Below, in pieces: positions 50,950-60,162 of a stretch of DNA of 64,000 bases. How positions within the stretch are numbered: position 1 is the first letter of the stretch; each line of letters opens with the position of its first letter. The notes beneath the pieces were generated by a model. That model saw only the letters and a program-made list of their open reading frames with translations, did not search any database and had not been told where the DNA came from. The position numbers and the translations under genes are program-made. This stretch comes from Piscinibacter gummiphilus (GTDB taxonomy: Bacteria; Pseudomonadota; Gammaproteobacteria; Burkholderiales; Burkholderiaceae_C): positions 372,001 through 436,000 of the forward strand of contig NZ_CP136336.1 in assembly GCF_032681285.1 (NCBI RefSeq). The letters are read 5' to 3'.

Positions 50950-52790
50950 GCGCCAGGTACCGCGCGGCATCCGTCGGCGGCGCGATCAGCGCCACGCTGG
51001 AGACGCGCGCCGATGGCATCAAGGTGCTGCGCTCGACCGAGGCGTTGCAGCCTTACCCGGTGCGCCTCACCGATCGTCTGGAGCAGTTCGCTGCCGAGGT
51101 GCCCGAGCGCACCTTCGTCGCCAAGCGCGTGAACGGCGGTGACTGGAAGCGCATCTCTTACGCCGACATGCTGGCCCGCGCCAAGGCCATCGGCCAGGCG
51201 CTCGTCGACCGCCAGCTCTCGGTCGACCGGCCGGTGGTCATCCTCTCCGACAACGACCTCGAGCACCTCACGCTGGTGATGGGCGCGTTGTGGGTCGGCG
51301 TGCCGCACGCCACCATCTCGTCGGCCTACTCGGTTGTCGCGCAGGACTACGGCAAGCTGCAGTACATCCTCGACAAGCTGAACCCGGGACTGGTGTTCGC
51401 GAGCGATGCCAAGGCCTATGCCCGCGCCATCGACTGCTGCGTGCCGGCCGGCACCGAAGTCGTGTTGACGCAAGGCGAGCTGCCCGGCCGCAAGACCACG
51501 CGTTTCGACGCGCTGCTCGACACCGCCTATGGCGCCACAGGCGAAGCCGCGCACGCGACGGTCGACGCCGACACCATCGCCAAGTTCATGTTCACCTCGG
51601 GCTCGACCAAGCACCCGAAGGGTGTGGTCGTGACCCAGCGCATGTGGTGCGCCAACCAGCAGATGCTGCGCCAGAGCATGGCCTTCCTCGCGGAAGAGCC
51701 GCCGGTGCTCGTCGACTGGTTGCCCTGGAACCACACCTTCGGCGGCAACCACAACGTCGGCATCACGCTCTACAACGGCGGCACGATGTACATCGACGAC
51801 GGCAAGCCCACGCCGAAGGGCATTGCCGAGACGTTGCGCAACTTGCGCGAGATCCAGCCCACCGTCTATTTCAACGTGCCCAAGGGCTTCGACGAGATTG
51901 CCTCGGCGATGAACACCGACGCCGCGCTGCGCGAGTCGCTGTTCAAGCGTGTGGCCGCCTTCATGTGCGGCGGCGCCGGCATCTCGCAGGCCACGTGGAA
52001 CCTGCTCGACAAGCACGCCGAAGCGACGGCGGGCGAGCGCATCCGCGTGATCGGCGGCCTGGGCATGACCGAGACGGCGCCCTCGTGCACCTTCGTGCTC
52101 GGCACCGACGCGCGCGCCGGTTTCATCGGCCTGCCGTGCCCGGGTGTCGACGTGAAACTCGTGCCGCTGGGCGACAAGACCGAGGTGCGTTTCCGCGGCC
52201 CCAACGTCATGCCCGGCTACTGGCGTGACGAGGAGAACACCGCGAAAGCCTTCGACGAAGAAGGCTTCTACTGCACCGGCGATGCGGTGACCTGGGTCGA
52301 TGCGGGCGATCACAACAAGGGCCTGATGTTCGACGGCCGCATCGCCGAGGACTTCAAGCTCTCCACCGCCACCTTCGTGAGCGTGGGCCCGCTGAAGGCG
52401 GCGGTGGTGTCGCACGGCGCGCCGCTGGTGCAGGACGTGGTCATCACCGGCCTCAACCGCGACGAAGTCGGCGCGCTCGTCTTCCCGCGCATGGAAGAGT
52501 GCCGCCACCTCGCCGGCCTGCCCGATTCGGCGTCGGTCGAAGACGTGCTCACGCACCCGAAGGTGCTCGACTTCTTCCAGGCGCTCGCCAACAAGCTCTG
52601 GGCCCAAGGCACCGGCAGCGCCAACCGCATCGCGCGCCTGCATGTGCTGCGCGAGCCCCCTTCCATCGACAAGGGCGAGATCACCGACAAGGGCTCGATC
52701 AACCAGCGCAATGTGCTGACGCACCGCGCCGCACTGGTCGATGCGCTCTACGACGGCAGCGTGGCAGGCCTGATCCTGCCGCGCACCTGA
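50946..52790 (+). CDS. Feruloyl-CoA synthase-like acyl-CoA ligase
   Basis: 614 residues from a GTG at 50946. The adenylate-forming P-loop is FMFTSGSTKHPKGVVV. Later motifs are GGLGMTETAPSCTFV, YCTGDAVTWVD and FDGRIAEDFKLSTATF; the catalytic Lys should lie in GEITDKGSINQRN near the C-terminus. Feruloyl-CoA synthases share the SGSTKxPK form and the shortened FKLSTGTFV-like A8 loop, which supports hydroxycinnamate or phenylpropanoid activation over fatty acids. The product is the substrate for the hydratase encoded just upstream. Confidence 0.9.
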   Translation: MSARYRAASVGGAISATLETRADGIKVLRSTEALQPYPVRLTDRLEQFAAEVPERTFVAKRVNGGDWKRISYADMLARAKAIGQALVDRQLSVDRPVVILSDNDLEHLTLVMGALWVGVPHATISSAYSVVAQDYGKLQYILDKLNPGLVFASDAKAYARAIDCCVPAGTEVVLTQGELPGRKTTRFDALLDTAYGATGEAAHATVDADTIAKFMFTSGSTKHPKGVVVTQRMWCANQQMLRQSMAFLAEEPPVLVDWLPWNHTFGGNHNVGITLYNGGTMYIDDGKPTPKGIAETLRNLREIQPTVYFNVPKGFDEIASAMNTDAALRESLFKRVAAFMCGGAGISQATWNLLDKHAEATAGERIRVIGGLGMTETAPSCTFVLGTDARAGFIGLPCPGVDVKLVPLGDKTEVRFRGPNVMPGYWRDEENTAKAFDEEGFYCTGDAVTWVDAGDHNKGLMFDGRIAEDFKLSTATFVSVGPLKAAVVSHGAPLVQDVVITGLNRDEVGALVFPRMEECRHLAGLPDSASVEDVLTHPKVLDFFQALANKLWAQGTGSANRIARLHVLREPPSIDKGEITDKGSINQRNVLTHRAALVDALYDGSVAGLILPRT

Positions 52791-52811
52791 ACCACTTTCA
52801 AGGAACACACC

Positions 52812-54062
52812 ATGGCCAGCAAAGGCTTCTTCGGCGGCTTCGACGACATCTGGATGATCGACGGCGTGCGCACGCCGATGGTCGACTACTGCGGCGAGCT
52901 CGGCGCGGTGAGCGCTACCGACCTCGGCATCAAGGTCGCCCGCGAGGTGCTCGCCCGCACCGGCGTGCCGGCGGCCGACATCGGCTCGGTGATCGCCGGC
53001 AACATGGCGCCTAGCGACTTCTTCCAGTTCATGTACCCGCGCCTCGTGGGCCTCTACGCCGGCGTGCCGGTGGAGGTGCCCGCGATCATGGTGCAGCGCA
53101 TCTGCGGCACCGGCTTCGAGCTCTTTCGCCAGGCCGGCGAGCAGATCAGCAACGGCTACTGCGATGCGGCGCTCGTCGTCGGCGCCGAGTCGATGACGCG
53201 CAACCCGATTGCCGCCTTCACCCACCGCACCGGCTTCAAGCTCGGCGCGCCGGTCGAGTTCAAGGACTTCATGTGGGAAGCGCTGATCGACCCCGCGCCG
53301 AACATCACCATGATCCAGACGGCCGAGAACCTGGCCAAGAAGTACGGCATCACGCGCGCCGAAGTCGATGCCTATGCGTCGCGCTCGTTCGCCCGCGCCG
53401 TGGCCGCGCAGGAAGAAGGTTTCTTCGCGGGTGAGATCGTGTCGGTCACGCCCGAGACCTTCAAGCTCGACGGCTACGCCGACCGCCACATCGAGCTGCC
53501 GCGCAAGGTGACGAGCCTGGACCGCGACACCCACGTGCGCCCTTCGCCGGTGGAAGTGCTGGCCAAGCTGCGCAGCGTGTACCCGAACGGCGTGCAGACC
53601 GGCGGCAACAGCTCGGCGCTGGTCGATGCAGGCGCGGCGGCGGTCGTCGCGAGCGGCTCGTATGTGAAAGCCCACCAGCACAAGCCCCTGGCCCGCGTGC
53701 TGGCCGCGGCCGCCGTCGGCGTGCCGCCCGAGATCATGGGCATCGGCCCGGCGCCGGCGATCCGCCTGCTGCTGGAGCGAACCGGCCTGAAGCTCGATGA
53801 CATCGGCCGCTTCGAGATCAACGAAGCGCAAGGTGCGCAGACCCTCGCGGTCGCCAAGGAGCTCGGCCTCGACCAGGACCGGCTCAACGTCCACGGCGGC
53901 GCCATTGCGCTCGGCCATCCGCTCGCCGCGACCGGCGTGCGCCTGACCATCACCGTGGCCCGAGCGCTGCGCAAGAGCGGCCAGCGTTACGGCATCTCGT
54001 CGGCGTGTGTCGGTGGCGGCCAGGGCATCGCCCTCTTGCTTGAAAACCCTGACGCCGCGTGA
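52812..54062 (+). CDS. Thiolase family protein (acetyl-CoA acyltransferase)
   Basis: 416 residues with AAGGA before the ATG. The catalytic Cys98 lies in VQRICGTGFELFRQAG. The C-terminal His is in GGAIALGHPLAATGVR, and the second Cys is in SACVGGGQGIALLL. The usual NEAFA motif reads NEAQGAQT here, a change from most fatty-acid thiolases that may reflect aromatic substrates. It would cleave a 3-keto-3-arylpropanoyl-CoA to an aroyl-CoA and acetyl-CoA. It is 21 bases after the ligase and 31 bases before the SDR gene. Confidence 0.92.
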   Translation: MASKGFFGGFDDIWMIDGVRTPMVDYCGELGAVSATDLGIKVAREVLARTGVPAADIGSVIAGNMAPSDFFQFMYPRLVGLYAGVPVEVPAIMVQRICGTGFELFRQAGEQISNGYCDAALVVGAESMTRNPIAAFTHRTGFKLGAPVEFKDFMWEALIDPAPNITMIQTAENLAKKYGITRAEVDAYASRSFARAVAAQEEGFFAGEIVSVTPETFKLDGYADRHIELPRKVTSLDRDTHVRPSPVEVLAKLRSVYPNGVQTGGNSSALVDAGAAAVVASGSYVKAHQHKPLARVLAAAAVGVPPEIMGIGPAPAIRLLLERTGLKLDDIGRFEINEAQGAQTLAVAKELGLDQDRLNVHGGAIALGHPLAATGVRLTITVARALRKSGQRYGISSACVGGGQGIALLLENPDAA

Positions 54063-54093
54063 TCGGCTCTTACGTTCAACTCATACACCCATC

Positions 54094-54858
54094 ATGAAGA
54101 TCCAAGGACAAGCAGCCCTCGTCACCGGCGGTGCCTCGGGCCTCGGCGCGGCCACGGCGCGTGAACTCGCCCGCCGCGGCGCCAAGGTCGCGATCCTCGA
54201 CCTCAACACCGCGCTCGGCGAGAAGGTCGCGGCCGAGATCGGCGGCATCGCGCTCAAGTGCGACATCACCGACACCTACTCCGTCACCGCCGCGCTCGAC
54301 GCCGCCGAGAAGGCCCACGGCCCGGCGCGCATCGTGATGAACATCGCCGGCATCGGCACCGCCAAGCGCGTGGTGCAGAAAGACGGCTCGCCGGCGCCGC
54401 TCGAAGACTTCGAGCGTGTGATCCGCGTCAACCTGATCGGCACCTACAACGTGATCCGCCTCGCGGCCGCGCGCATCGTGGCGCTCGACCCGCTGGAAGA
54501 TGGCGAGCGGGGCGTCTTCGTCAACACCGCGTCGGCTGCGGCCTTCGACGGCCAGGTCGGCCAGGAGGCGTACTCGGCCTCGAAGGGCGGCCTCGCCGCG
54601 ATGACGCTGCCGCTCGCGCGCGACCTCGCCCAGTTCGGCGTGCGCGCCTGCACCATCGCCCCGGGGCTCTTCCTCACGCCGCTGCTCGCGGAGCTGCCGC
54701 AGGCCGTGCAGGAGTCGCTCGCGGCCAGCATCCCCTTCCCCAAGCGCCTGGGCAAGCCCGCGGAGTTCGGCCACCTCGCGGCCAGCATCGTCGAGAACCT
54801 CTCGCTCAACGGCGAGGTCATCCGCCTCGACGGCGCGCTGCGCATGGCCGCCCGCTGA
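54094..54858 (+). CDS. SDR-family 3-hydroxyacyl-CoA dehydrogenase-like protein
   Basis: 254 residues from the ATG at 54094. Motifs: [20 protein letters not shown], an Asp after strand 2 ([13 protein letters not shown] preferred), [11 protein letters not shown] in place of NNAG, and the catalytic [11 protein letters not shown]. The arrangement with [13 protein letters not shown] near the C-terminus is that of type II 3-hydroxyacyl-CoA dehydrogenases (HSD10-like). In the operon it would oxidise the 3-hydroxy-acyl-CoA made by the hydratase before thiolysis. Confidence 0.9.
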   Translation: MKIQGQAALVTGGASGLGAATARELARRGAKVAILDLNTALGEKVAAEIGGIALKCDITDTYSVTAALDAAEKAHGPARIVMNIAGIGTAKRVVQKDGSPAPLEDFERVIRVNLIGTYNVIRLAAARIVALDPLEDGERGVFVNTASAAAFDGQVGQEAYSASKGGLAAMTLPLARDLAQFGVRACTIAPGLFLTPLLAELPQAVQESLAASIPFPKRLGKPAEFGHLAASIVENLSLNGEVIRLDGALRMAAR

Positions 54859-54871
54859 ACCGATTCGACAC

Positions 54872-55291
54872 ATGCCCCGCACCACCACCTACAGCGTGAC
54901 CGTGCAGTTCGGCGATTGCGATCCCGGGGGCATCGTGTTCTTCCCGAATTTCTGCCGCTGGATGGACGCGGCCTCGCTGACCTTCTTCATGCAATGCGGC
55001 GTGAAGCCCTGGCGCATCCTGGAAAACGAGCGGGGCATCGTGGGAACGCCGCTGCTGGAGATCAACACCAAGTTCCACAAGACCGCGACCTACGGCGACA
55101 CGCTCACCGTGCACACGCACATCGAAGAGTGGCGCCGCGTGGCCTTCACCCAGGTGCATCGCGTGATGCGCGGCGACGATCTGATCTGCGAAGGCCGCGA
55201 CGTGCGCGCGTTCGTGAAGCGCGACGAGCACGACCGTGAGCGCCTTCGTGCGATCCCTGTTCCCGAGGACATCCAAGCCCTTTGCAGTTGA
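54872..55291 (+). CDS. 4-Hydroxybenzoyl-CoA thioesterase-like hotdog protein
   Basis: 139 residues. The N-terminal signature [20 protein letters not shown] has Asp17 exactly where the catalytic Asp of Pseudomonas CBS3 4-hydroxybenzoyl-CoA thioesterase lies. The segments [20 protein letters not shown] and [16 protein letters not shown] also match that enzyme from memory. It should release free hydroxybenzoate (or a related aromatic acid) from the CoA ester at the end of the pathway. The start is 13 bases after the SDR stop. Confidence 0.9.
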   Translation: MPRTTTYSVTVQFGDCDPGGIVFFPNFCRWMDAASLTFFMQCGVKPWRILENERGIVGTPLLEINTKFHKTATYGDTLTVHTHIEEWRRVAFTQVHRVMRGDDLICEGRDVRAFVKRDEHDRERLRAIPVPEDIQALCS

Positions 55292-55334
55292 GTTGACCCA
55301 CGACGTTCATCTTTCATCACTGGAGACAAGACAC

Positions 55335-56474
55335 ATGAAAGCCTTCCGACCCCTTGCCATTGCCATGGCTGCCCTGTTCGCTGCAGGTGCCGCGCAGGCC
55401 GACATCACCATCGGCGTGGTGCTCCCGCTCACCGGCCCGGGCAACGGCCTGGGCATCCCGGTCAACAACTACATCAAGCTGTGGCCGACCAGCATCGCCG
55501 GCGAGAAGCTCAACGTCATCGTGCTCGACGACGCGAGCGACCCCACCAAGGGCGTGCAGAACGCGAAGAAGCTCGTCACCGAAGACAAGGTCGACGTGCT
55601 GGTGGGCTCGGCGGTGACGCCGGTCGCGATCGCGATGGCCGGTGTGGCCGCCGAAGCGCAGACGGTGCAGCTGATGATGTCGCCGGCCAACCTGCCCGCG
55701 GGCAAGGACACCTGGTCGTTCCGCCTGCCGCAGAGCAACGCGGTGATGGCCCATGCGCTCATCGAGCACATGAAGAAGAAGGGCATCAAGCAGATCGGCT
55801 TCCTCGGCTACACCGACGCGTACGGCGAAGGCTGGCTCAACGACTTCAAGGCCGAGTCGGCCAAGCTCGGCGGCCCGCAGATCGTGGCGGTGGAGCGCTT
55901 CGCACGGCCCGACACCAGCGTGACCGCGCAGGCGCTGAAGCTCGTCTCGGCCAACCCGCCGGCCATCCTCGTCGTGGCCTCCGGTTCCGGTGCCGCCATG
56001 CCGCACAAGGGCCTGATCGAGCGTGGCTACAAGGGCACGATCTACCAGACCCACGCGGCCGCTTCGCGTGACCTGGTGCGCATCGGCGGCAAGGACGTCG
56101 AAGGCTCCTTCGTCGTCTCGGGCCCGGCGGTCGCGCCCGAGCAGCTGCCCGATTCGCACCCGTCGAAGAAGCTCGCGCTCGACTTCGTGCAGAAGTACGA
56201 GAAGGCCTACGGCGCCGGCAGCCGCAACCAGTTCGGCGCGCACGGCTACGACGCCGCGATCGTGCTCGAGAAGGTGGTGCCGGTGGCCCTCAAGGCCGGC
56301 AAGCCGGGCACGCAGGCCTTCCGCAGCGCGCTGCGCGATGCGATCGAGAACATGGGCCGCACGGTGCTGTCGCAAGGGGTGGTGACGTACTCGAAGGACA
56401 ACCATTGGGGCTTCACGACCGAGACCGGCGTGATCCTTAAGGTGGTCAAGGGCGAGTGGGACGTCGAGAACTAA
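55335..56474 (+). CDS. ABC transporter substrate-binding protein, branched-chain amino acid/aromatic type (LivK-like)
   Basis: 379 residues from the ATG at 55335, with GGAGACAAG upstream. A signal peptide (about residues 1-22, ending AGAAQA) precedes a type I periplasmic binding fold: ITIGVVLPLTGPGNGLGIPV, DDASDPTKGVQNAKKLVTED and VDVLVGSAVTPVAIAMAGVA. Members next to aromatic genes bind benzoates, cinnamates or phenylpropanoids rather than amino acids. The LivH, LivMG and LivF genes that follow complete the importer. Confidence 0.92.
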   Translation: MKAFRPLAIAMAALFAAGAAQADITIGVVLPLTGPGNGLGIPVNNYIKLWPTSIAGEKLNVIVLDDASDPTKGVQNAKKLVTEDKVDVLVGSAVTPVAIAMAGVAAEAQTVQLMMSPANLPAGKDTWSFRLPQSNAVMAHALIEHMKKKGIKQIGFLGYTDAYGEGWLNDFKAESAKLGGPQIVAVERFARPDTSVTAQALKLVSANPPAILVVASGSGAAMPHKGLIERGYKGTIYQTHAAASRDLVRIGGKDVEGSFVVSGPAVAPEQLPDSHPSKKLALDFVQKYEKAYGAGSRNQFGAHGYDAAIVLEKVVPVALKAGKPGTQAFRSALRDAIENMGRTVLSQGVVTYSKDNHWGFTTETGVILKVVKGEWDVEN

Positions 56475-56619
56475 GCCCCCCGGTCGCTGCGCTCCTGCCC
56501 CCGAGGGGCGCCACCCCTGAGGCCCGGCAAAGCCGGTTCCTCGGGGCGTTGCTTGATGTGCGAGGCGCTGCGCGCTCGCGTCGCCTCGAGTTCGGGGCGT
56601 GCTCTTACAAGAATTCATC
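56475..56619. repeat. GC-rich intergenic repeat-like spacer
   Basis: The spacer between the binding-protein and livH genes is rich in short inverted segments (for example CCCCGAGGGGCGCC and CCTCGGGGCG). I recognise its CGGTCGCTGCGCTCCTGCCC start as a common Burkholderiales intergenic repeat type. No gene or terminator with a U tract is visible. Copy number cannot be checked here. Confidence 0.4.
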
Positions 56620-57690
56620 ATGGACTTTTCCATTGCCAGCATCCTCACGCTAGACGGTGTCACCAACGGCGCCATCTACGCGCTGCTGGCCCTGGCCACC
56701 GTGCTGGTGTTTGCCATCACCCGGGTCATCTTCATTGCGCAGGGCGAGTTCGTCGCCTACGGCGCGATCACCCTCGCGATGCTGCAGAACGGCAACCCGG
56801 TCGGCAGCTTCTGGCAGCGCCACGGTGACCTGCCGGGCACGGTCTGGCTGTTGCTCGCGGTCGCGCTGATCGCGGTGGTGGTCGACTCGGTGCGCGGCAG
56901 CGGCCGTGGCCTCGGGGCCGACCAGCTGCTCAAGGATGCGGCCAAGACGCTCGCGGTGCCGGTGCTGGTGTTCGCCGTGGCCTGGTTCGCCGGCCCGCGC
57001 GGCTGGCCGCTGTGGGCGCAGAGCCTCTTCACGCTGGCGGTCGTCACGCCGCTCGGCCCGCTGGTGTACCGCCTGGCCTATGAGCCGGTGGCCGATGCGA
57101 GCGTGCTGGTGCTGCTCATCGTCTCGGTCGGCGTGCACTTCGCGCTCACCGGGCTCGGCCTCGTCTTCTTCGGTGCGGAAGGCTTCCGCAACCCCAGCTT
57201 CTGGGACGAGCGCTTCCAGATCGGCGCGATGACGGTGTCGGGCCAGGCCATCATCATCTTCATCGCATCGATCGCGCTGATGGCGGCGCTCTTCGTCTTC
57301 TTCGAGCTGACGTTGCGCGGCAAGGCGCTGCGTGCGACGGCGGTGAACCGCCTCGGCGCGCGGCTGATGGGCATCTCGACCTCGGGTGCCGGCAAGCTGA
57401 CGCTCGGCCTCGCCGCCTTCATGGGTGCGCTGTCGGGCCTGCTCATCGGGCCGACGACCACGGTCTTCTACGACTCCGGTTTCCTCATCGGCCTGAAAGG
57501 CTTCGTCGCCGCGATCTTCGGTGGCCTCGCGAGCTACCCGGCCGCCGTGCTGGGTGCACTCTTCGTCGGCGTGCTGGAGAGCTTTGGTTCGTTCTGGGCG
57601 AGTGCCTTCAAGGAAGTGATCGTGTTCACCGTGATCATCCCGGTGCTCTTGTGGCGGTCGTTCCTGCATGGGCACGACGACGAGGAATAA
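56620..57690 (+). CDS. Branched-chain/aromatic ABC transporter permease (LivH-like)
   Basis: 356 residues from the ATG at 56620. Membrane helices of the LivH family are visible from residue 10 (TNGAIYALLALATVLVFAIT), with the family segment RVIFIAQGEFVAYGA and the coupling region GKALRATAVNRLGARLMGIS. The protein is longer than the ~300-residue norm because of an extra loop and helix after residue 60 (DSVRGSGRGLGADQLLKDAA). It works with the LivM domain of the next gene. The start of the next gene is 18 bases away. Confidence 0.92.
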   Translation: MDFSIASILTLDGVTNGAIYALLALATVLVFAITRVIFIAQGEFVAYGAITLAMLQNGNPVGSFWQRHGDLPGTVWLLLAVALIAVVVDSVRGSGRGLGADQLLKDAAKTLAVPVLVFAVAWFAGPRGWPLWAQSLFTLAVVTPLGPLVYRLAYEPVADASVLVLLIVSVGVHFALTGLGLVFFGAEGFRNPSFWDERFQIGAMTVSGQAIIIFIASIALMAALFVFFELTLRGKALRATAVNRLGARLMGISTSGAGKLTLGLAAFMGALSGLLIGPTTTVFYDSGFLIGLKGFVAAIFGGLASYPAAVLGALFVGVLESFGSFWASAFKEVIVFTVIIPVLLWRSFLHGHDDEE

Positions 57691-57708
57691 GAAGAAAAGA
57701 AGAACGAC

Positions 57709-59475
57709 ATGAACATCCGTCGCACCTCCCTCATCGTCTTCCTGCTGGCGCTGGCCGTGCTGCCGCTGCTGCCGGTGCCCGAGTTCTGGATCACCCAGGC
57801 CAACTACATCGGCCTCTATGCGCTCGTCGCCCTCGGCCTGGTGCTGCTGACCGGCGTGGCCGGGCTCACCTCCTTCGGCCAAGCGGCCTTCGTCGGCATG
57901 GGCGCGTACACCACGGCCTACCTCTCCACCGCACATGGGTTCTCGCCCTGGGTCACGGTGTGGATCGGCCTCGTGATCACCGCCGTCTTCGCGCTGGTGC
58001 TGGCCTGGGTCACGCTGCGCATGTCGGGCCACTACCTGCCGCTGGCCACCATCGCCTGGGGCCTGAGCCTGTACTACACGCTCGGCAACATCGACGCGCT
58101 CGGCAAGTACGACGGCCTGCTCGGCCTGCCGGCGATCAACTTCTTCGGCACCGAGCTGAGGTCGGGGCGCAGCTTCTACTACCTGCTGTGGGTGATCGTG
58201 GTGCTGGCCTCGTTCGCCACGCTGCACCTGCTCGACTCGCGCGTCGGCCGCGCGCTGCGTGCGGTGAAGGGCGGCACGACGATGGCCGAGGCGATGGGCG
58301 TGAACACCTTCCGCACCAAGGTCATGGCCTTCGTGATCGCGGCGCTCTTCGCCGCGGTCTCGGGCTGGCTCTTCGCGCACTTCCAGCGCACGGTGAACCC
58401 GTCGCCCTTCGGCCTGAACAAGGGCATCGAGTACCTCTTCATGGCGGTGCTCGGCGGCGTGGGCCATGTGTGGGGCGCGATCGTCGGCGCCGGCATCGTG
58501 AAGATCCTGGAAGAGCAGTTGCAGGTCTGGCTCCCCAAGCTCATGGGCAGCAGCGGCAACTACGAGGTGATCGTGTTCGGCATCGTGCTCGTGCTGGTGC
58601 TGCACTACGCACGCGATGGCGTGTGGGCCTTCATCGAAGGCTGGCTGCCGCCGGTCAAGCGCAAGGTCGACTGGCTGGATGCCGCGCCGCTCGCCGAGCA
58701 AACCAAGCCGCCGCAAGGAGAGCTGGTGCTCGACGTGCAGGCGGTGCGCAAGCAGTTCGGCGGACTGGTGGCCGTCAACGACGTGAGCTTCCAGGTCAAG
58801 GCGGGCGAGATCGTCGGCCTGATCGGGCCCAACGGCGCGGGCAAGTCGACCACCTTCAACCTCGTGACGGGGGTGTTGCCGGCGACGAGCGGGGCTGTTT
58901 CCTTCCGCGGGCAGCGCATCGACGGGCTGGCCTCGCGCGACATTGCCAGGCGTGGCCTGTCGCGCACCTTTCAGCACGTGAAGATGATCCCCACGATGAC
59001 GGTGCTGGAGAACGTGGCGCTGGGGGCGCACCTGCGTGGCTCGCGCGGGGTGGCGGCGGCGATGCTTCGGCTCGATCGGGCGGAGGAGCGGTCTCTTCTG
59101 CGCGAGGCCGAGCGGCAGTTGAAGCGCATCGGGATGGAGCAGTACCTGCATGAGCAGGCGGGGAATCTGGCGATGGGGCCGCAGCGCTTGATGGAGATTG
59201 CGCGGGCGCTGTGTGCCGATCCGGCGCTGCTGTTGCTCGACGAGCCGGCGGCCGGTCTGCGCCACAAGGAAAAGCAGGCGCTGGTGGAGGTGCTGCGGCA
59301 GCTTCGGTCTGAAGGCTTGTCGATTCTGCTGGTCGAGCACGACATGGATCTGGTGATGCAGGTGACCGATCGGATCGTGGTGATGGAGTTCGGGACGAAG
59401 CTGATGGAGGGCACGCCTTCTGAGGTGCAGGCGTCGCCGGCTGTGCGGGCGGCTTATCTTGGGACGGAGCACTGA
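57709..59475 (+). CDS. Fused ABC permease and ATPase (LivM-LivG)
   Basis: 588 residues. Residues 1 to about 325 are the LivM permease (helices from [20 protein letters not shown]; coupling region [20 protein letters not shown]). From about 340 the chain continues as a LivG ATPase: Walker [16 protein letters not shown] near 373-381, signature region [15 protein letters not shown] in place of LSxGQ, and Walker [12 protein letters not shown]. The fusion fixes one-to-one permease and ATPase stoichiometry. The signature is further from consensus than in LivF. A 659-bp repeat element follows before livF. Confidence 0.92.
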   Translation: MNIRRTSLIVFLLALAVLPLLPVPEFWITQANYIGLYALVALGLVLLTGVAGLTSFGQAAFVGMGAYTTAYLSTAHGFSPWVTVWIGLVITAVFALVLAWVTLRMSGHYLPLATIAWGLSLYYTLGNIDALGKYDGLLGLPAINFFGTELRSGRSFYYLLWVIVVLASFATLHLLDSRVGRALRAVKGGTTMAEAMGVNTFRTKVMAFVIAALFAAVSGWLFAHFQRTVNPSPFGLNKGIEYLFMAVLGGVGHVWGAIVGAGIVKILEEQLQVWLPKLMGSSGNYEVIVFGIVLVLVLHYARDGVWAFIEGWLPPVKRKVDWLDAAPLAEQTKPPQGELVLDVQAVRKQFGGLVAVNDVSFQVKAGEIVGLIGPNGAGKSTTFNLVTGVLPATSGAVSFRGQRIDGLASRDIARRGLSRTFQHVKMIPTMTVLENVALGAHLRGSRGVAAAMLRLDRAEERSLLREAERQLKRIGMEQYLHEQAGNLAMGPQRLMEIARALCADPALLLLDEPAAGLRHKEKQALVEVLRQLRSEGLSILLVEHDMDLVMQVTDRIVVMEFGTKLMEGTPSEVQASPAVRAAYLGTEH

Positions 59476-59532
59476 GTGGTGGATGCAGGGGCACTGCGTG
59501 GTGGTTTGCCGGGATTTCGCCCCGGCGGGCGA

Positions 59533-59566
59533 CCTTCTTTTCTTTGCTTGCCCAAAGAAAAGAAGG
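59533..59566. repeat. Left-arm hairpin of the palindromic element
   Basis: CCTTCTTTTCTTTG (59533-59546) and CAAAGAAAAGAAGG (59553-59566) make a perfect 14-bp stem around the loop CTTGCC. The right arm carries a hairpin at the matching place with different bases but equally perfect pairing. Confidence 0.8.
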
Positions 59567-60076
59567 CAAAAGAAAGGGCCCCCCGTTCGCTCGGTCGGCC
59601 TAGGGCCGACTGCTCTGCGCTGCTCGGTCTTGGGGTGTCGGGCAGAACTCACTACGCGAGCTGCGCTCGCTGCGTTCAGACAGCTGCCCGAAGTCAGATG
59701 ACGAAGCCTGCTTCGCACGCCACCCCAAGCCCTGCGCTGCTCGACGGCTCTCAAGGGCCCCGGGAAACCCTCGCCCGCTGCGCGGGCCTCGTACTCTCGG
59801 CTCGCTTCGCCTCGTGCTGGATGGGCGGGGCGCAAGGCGCCCCCGCCACTGATGGCGATGCGTTAGCGAGCCGTAGGGCCACCCGTGGGTGGCGTCGAGG
59901 AGCGCAGGGCTTGAGGGGCGCGCGCTTCAGCGCGCATCAAGAACTGACTTCGCGCCGCCTGTTTGAACGTAGCGAGCGCAGCTCGCGAAGTGAGTTCGGC
60001 GCGGCCCCTCAAGTCCGAGCACCGCAGAGCAGTCCGGCCTCCGGCCGGACCGCCACCGTCGGGTCGCCTTTTCTTG

Positions 60077-60108
60077 GTTACTTCTTTTGGCGAAGCAAAA
60101 GAAGTAAC
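60077..60108. repeat. Right-arm hairpin of the palindromic element
   Basis: GTTACTTCTTTTG (60077-60089) and CAAAAGAAGTAAC (60096-60108) make a perfect 13-bp stem around the loop GCGAAG. It is the counterpart of the left-arm hairpin at 59533-59566, with pairing kept despite base changes. Confidence 0.8.
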
Positions 60109-60162
60109 TCGCCCGCCGGGGCGAGACCCGGCATGCCGCCACGCAGTGCATAGGACATCCCC

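Larger units (their letters stand above)
59491..60149. repeat. 659-bp imperfect palindromic repeat element between livMG and livF
   Basis: The element opens with GCACTGCGTGGTGG (59491) and closes with the inverse, ending ACGCAGTGC (60149). The outer ~90 bases of each end are inverted copies. Further in, the segment around 59645-59690 (ACTCACTACGCGAGCTGCGC) is inverted near 59955-60000 (GCGCAGCTCGCGAAGTGAGT). So the two halves are largely one long imperfect palindrome. No credible coding sequence or transposase lies inside; short frames here are shadows. It looks like a non-autonomous or structure-selected repeat of Burkholderiales type. Confidence 0.75.

Noticed and set aside
50823..53918. 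Open frame of 1031 codons on the minus strand opposite the ligase and thiolase genes
   Set aside because: Shadow of the plus-strand genes; no domain or plausible start signal.
56650..59835. Open frame of 1061 codons on the minus strand opposite livH and livMG
   Set aside because: Same shadow effect; low-complexity His/Arg/Glu-rich product, and the plus strand encodes intact transporter motifs.
59476..60153. Open frame of 225 codons inside the palindromic element
   Set aside because: Composition follows the repeat and runs through both arms; no homology-like motif, and a similar frame exists on the other strand as expected for a palindrome.
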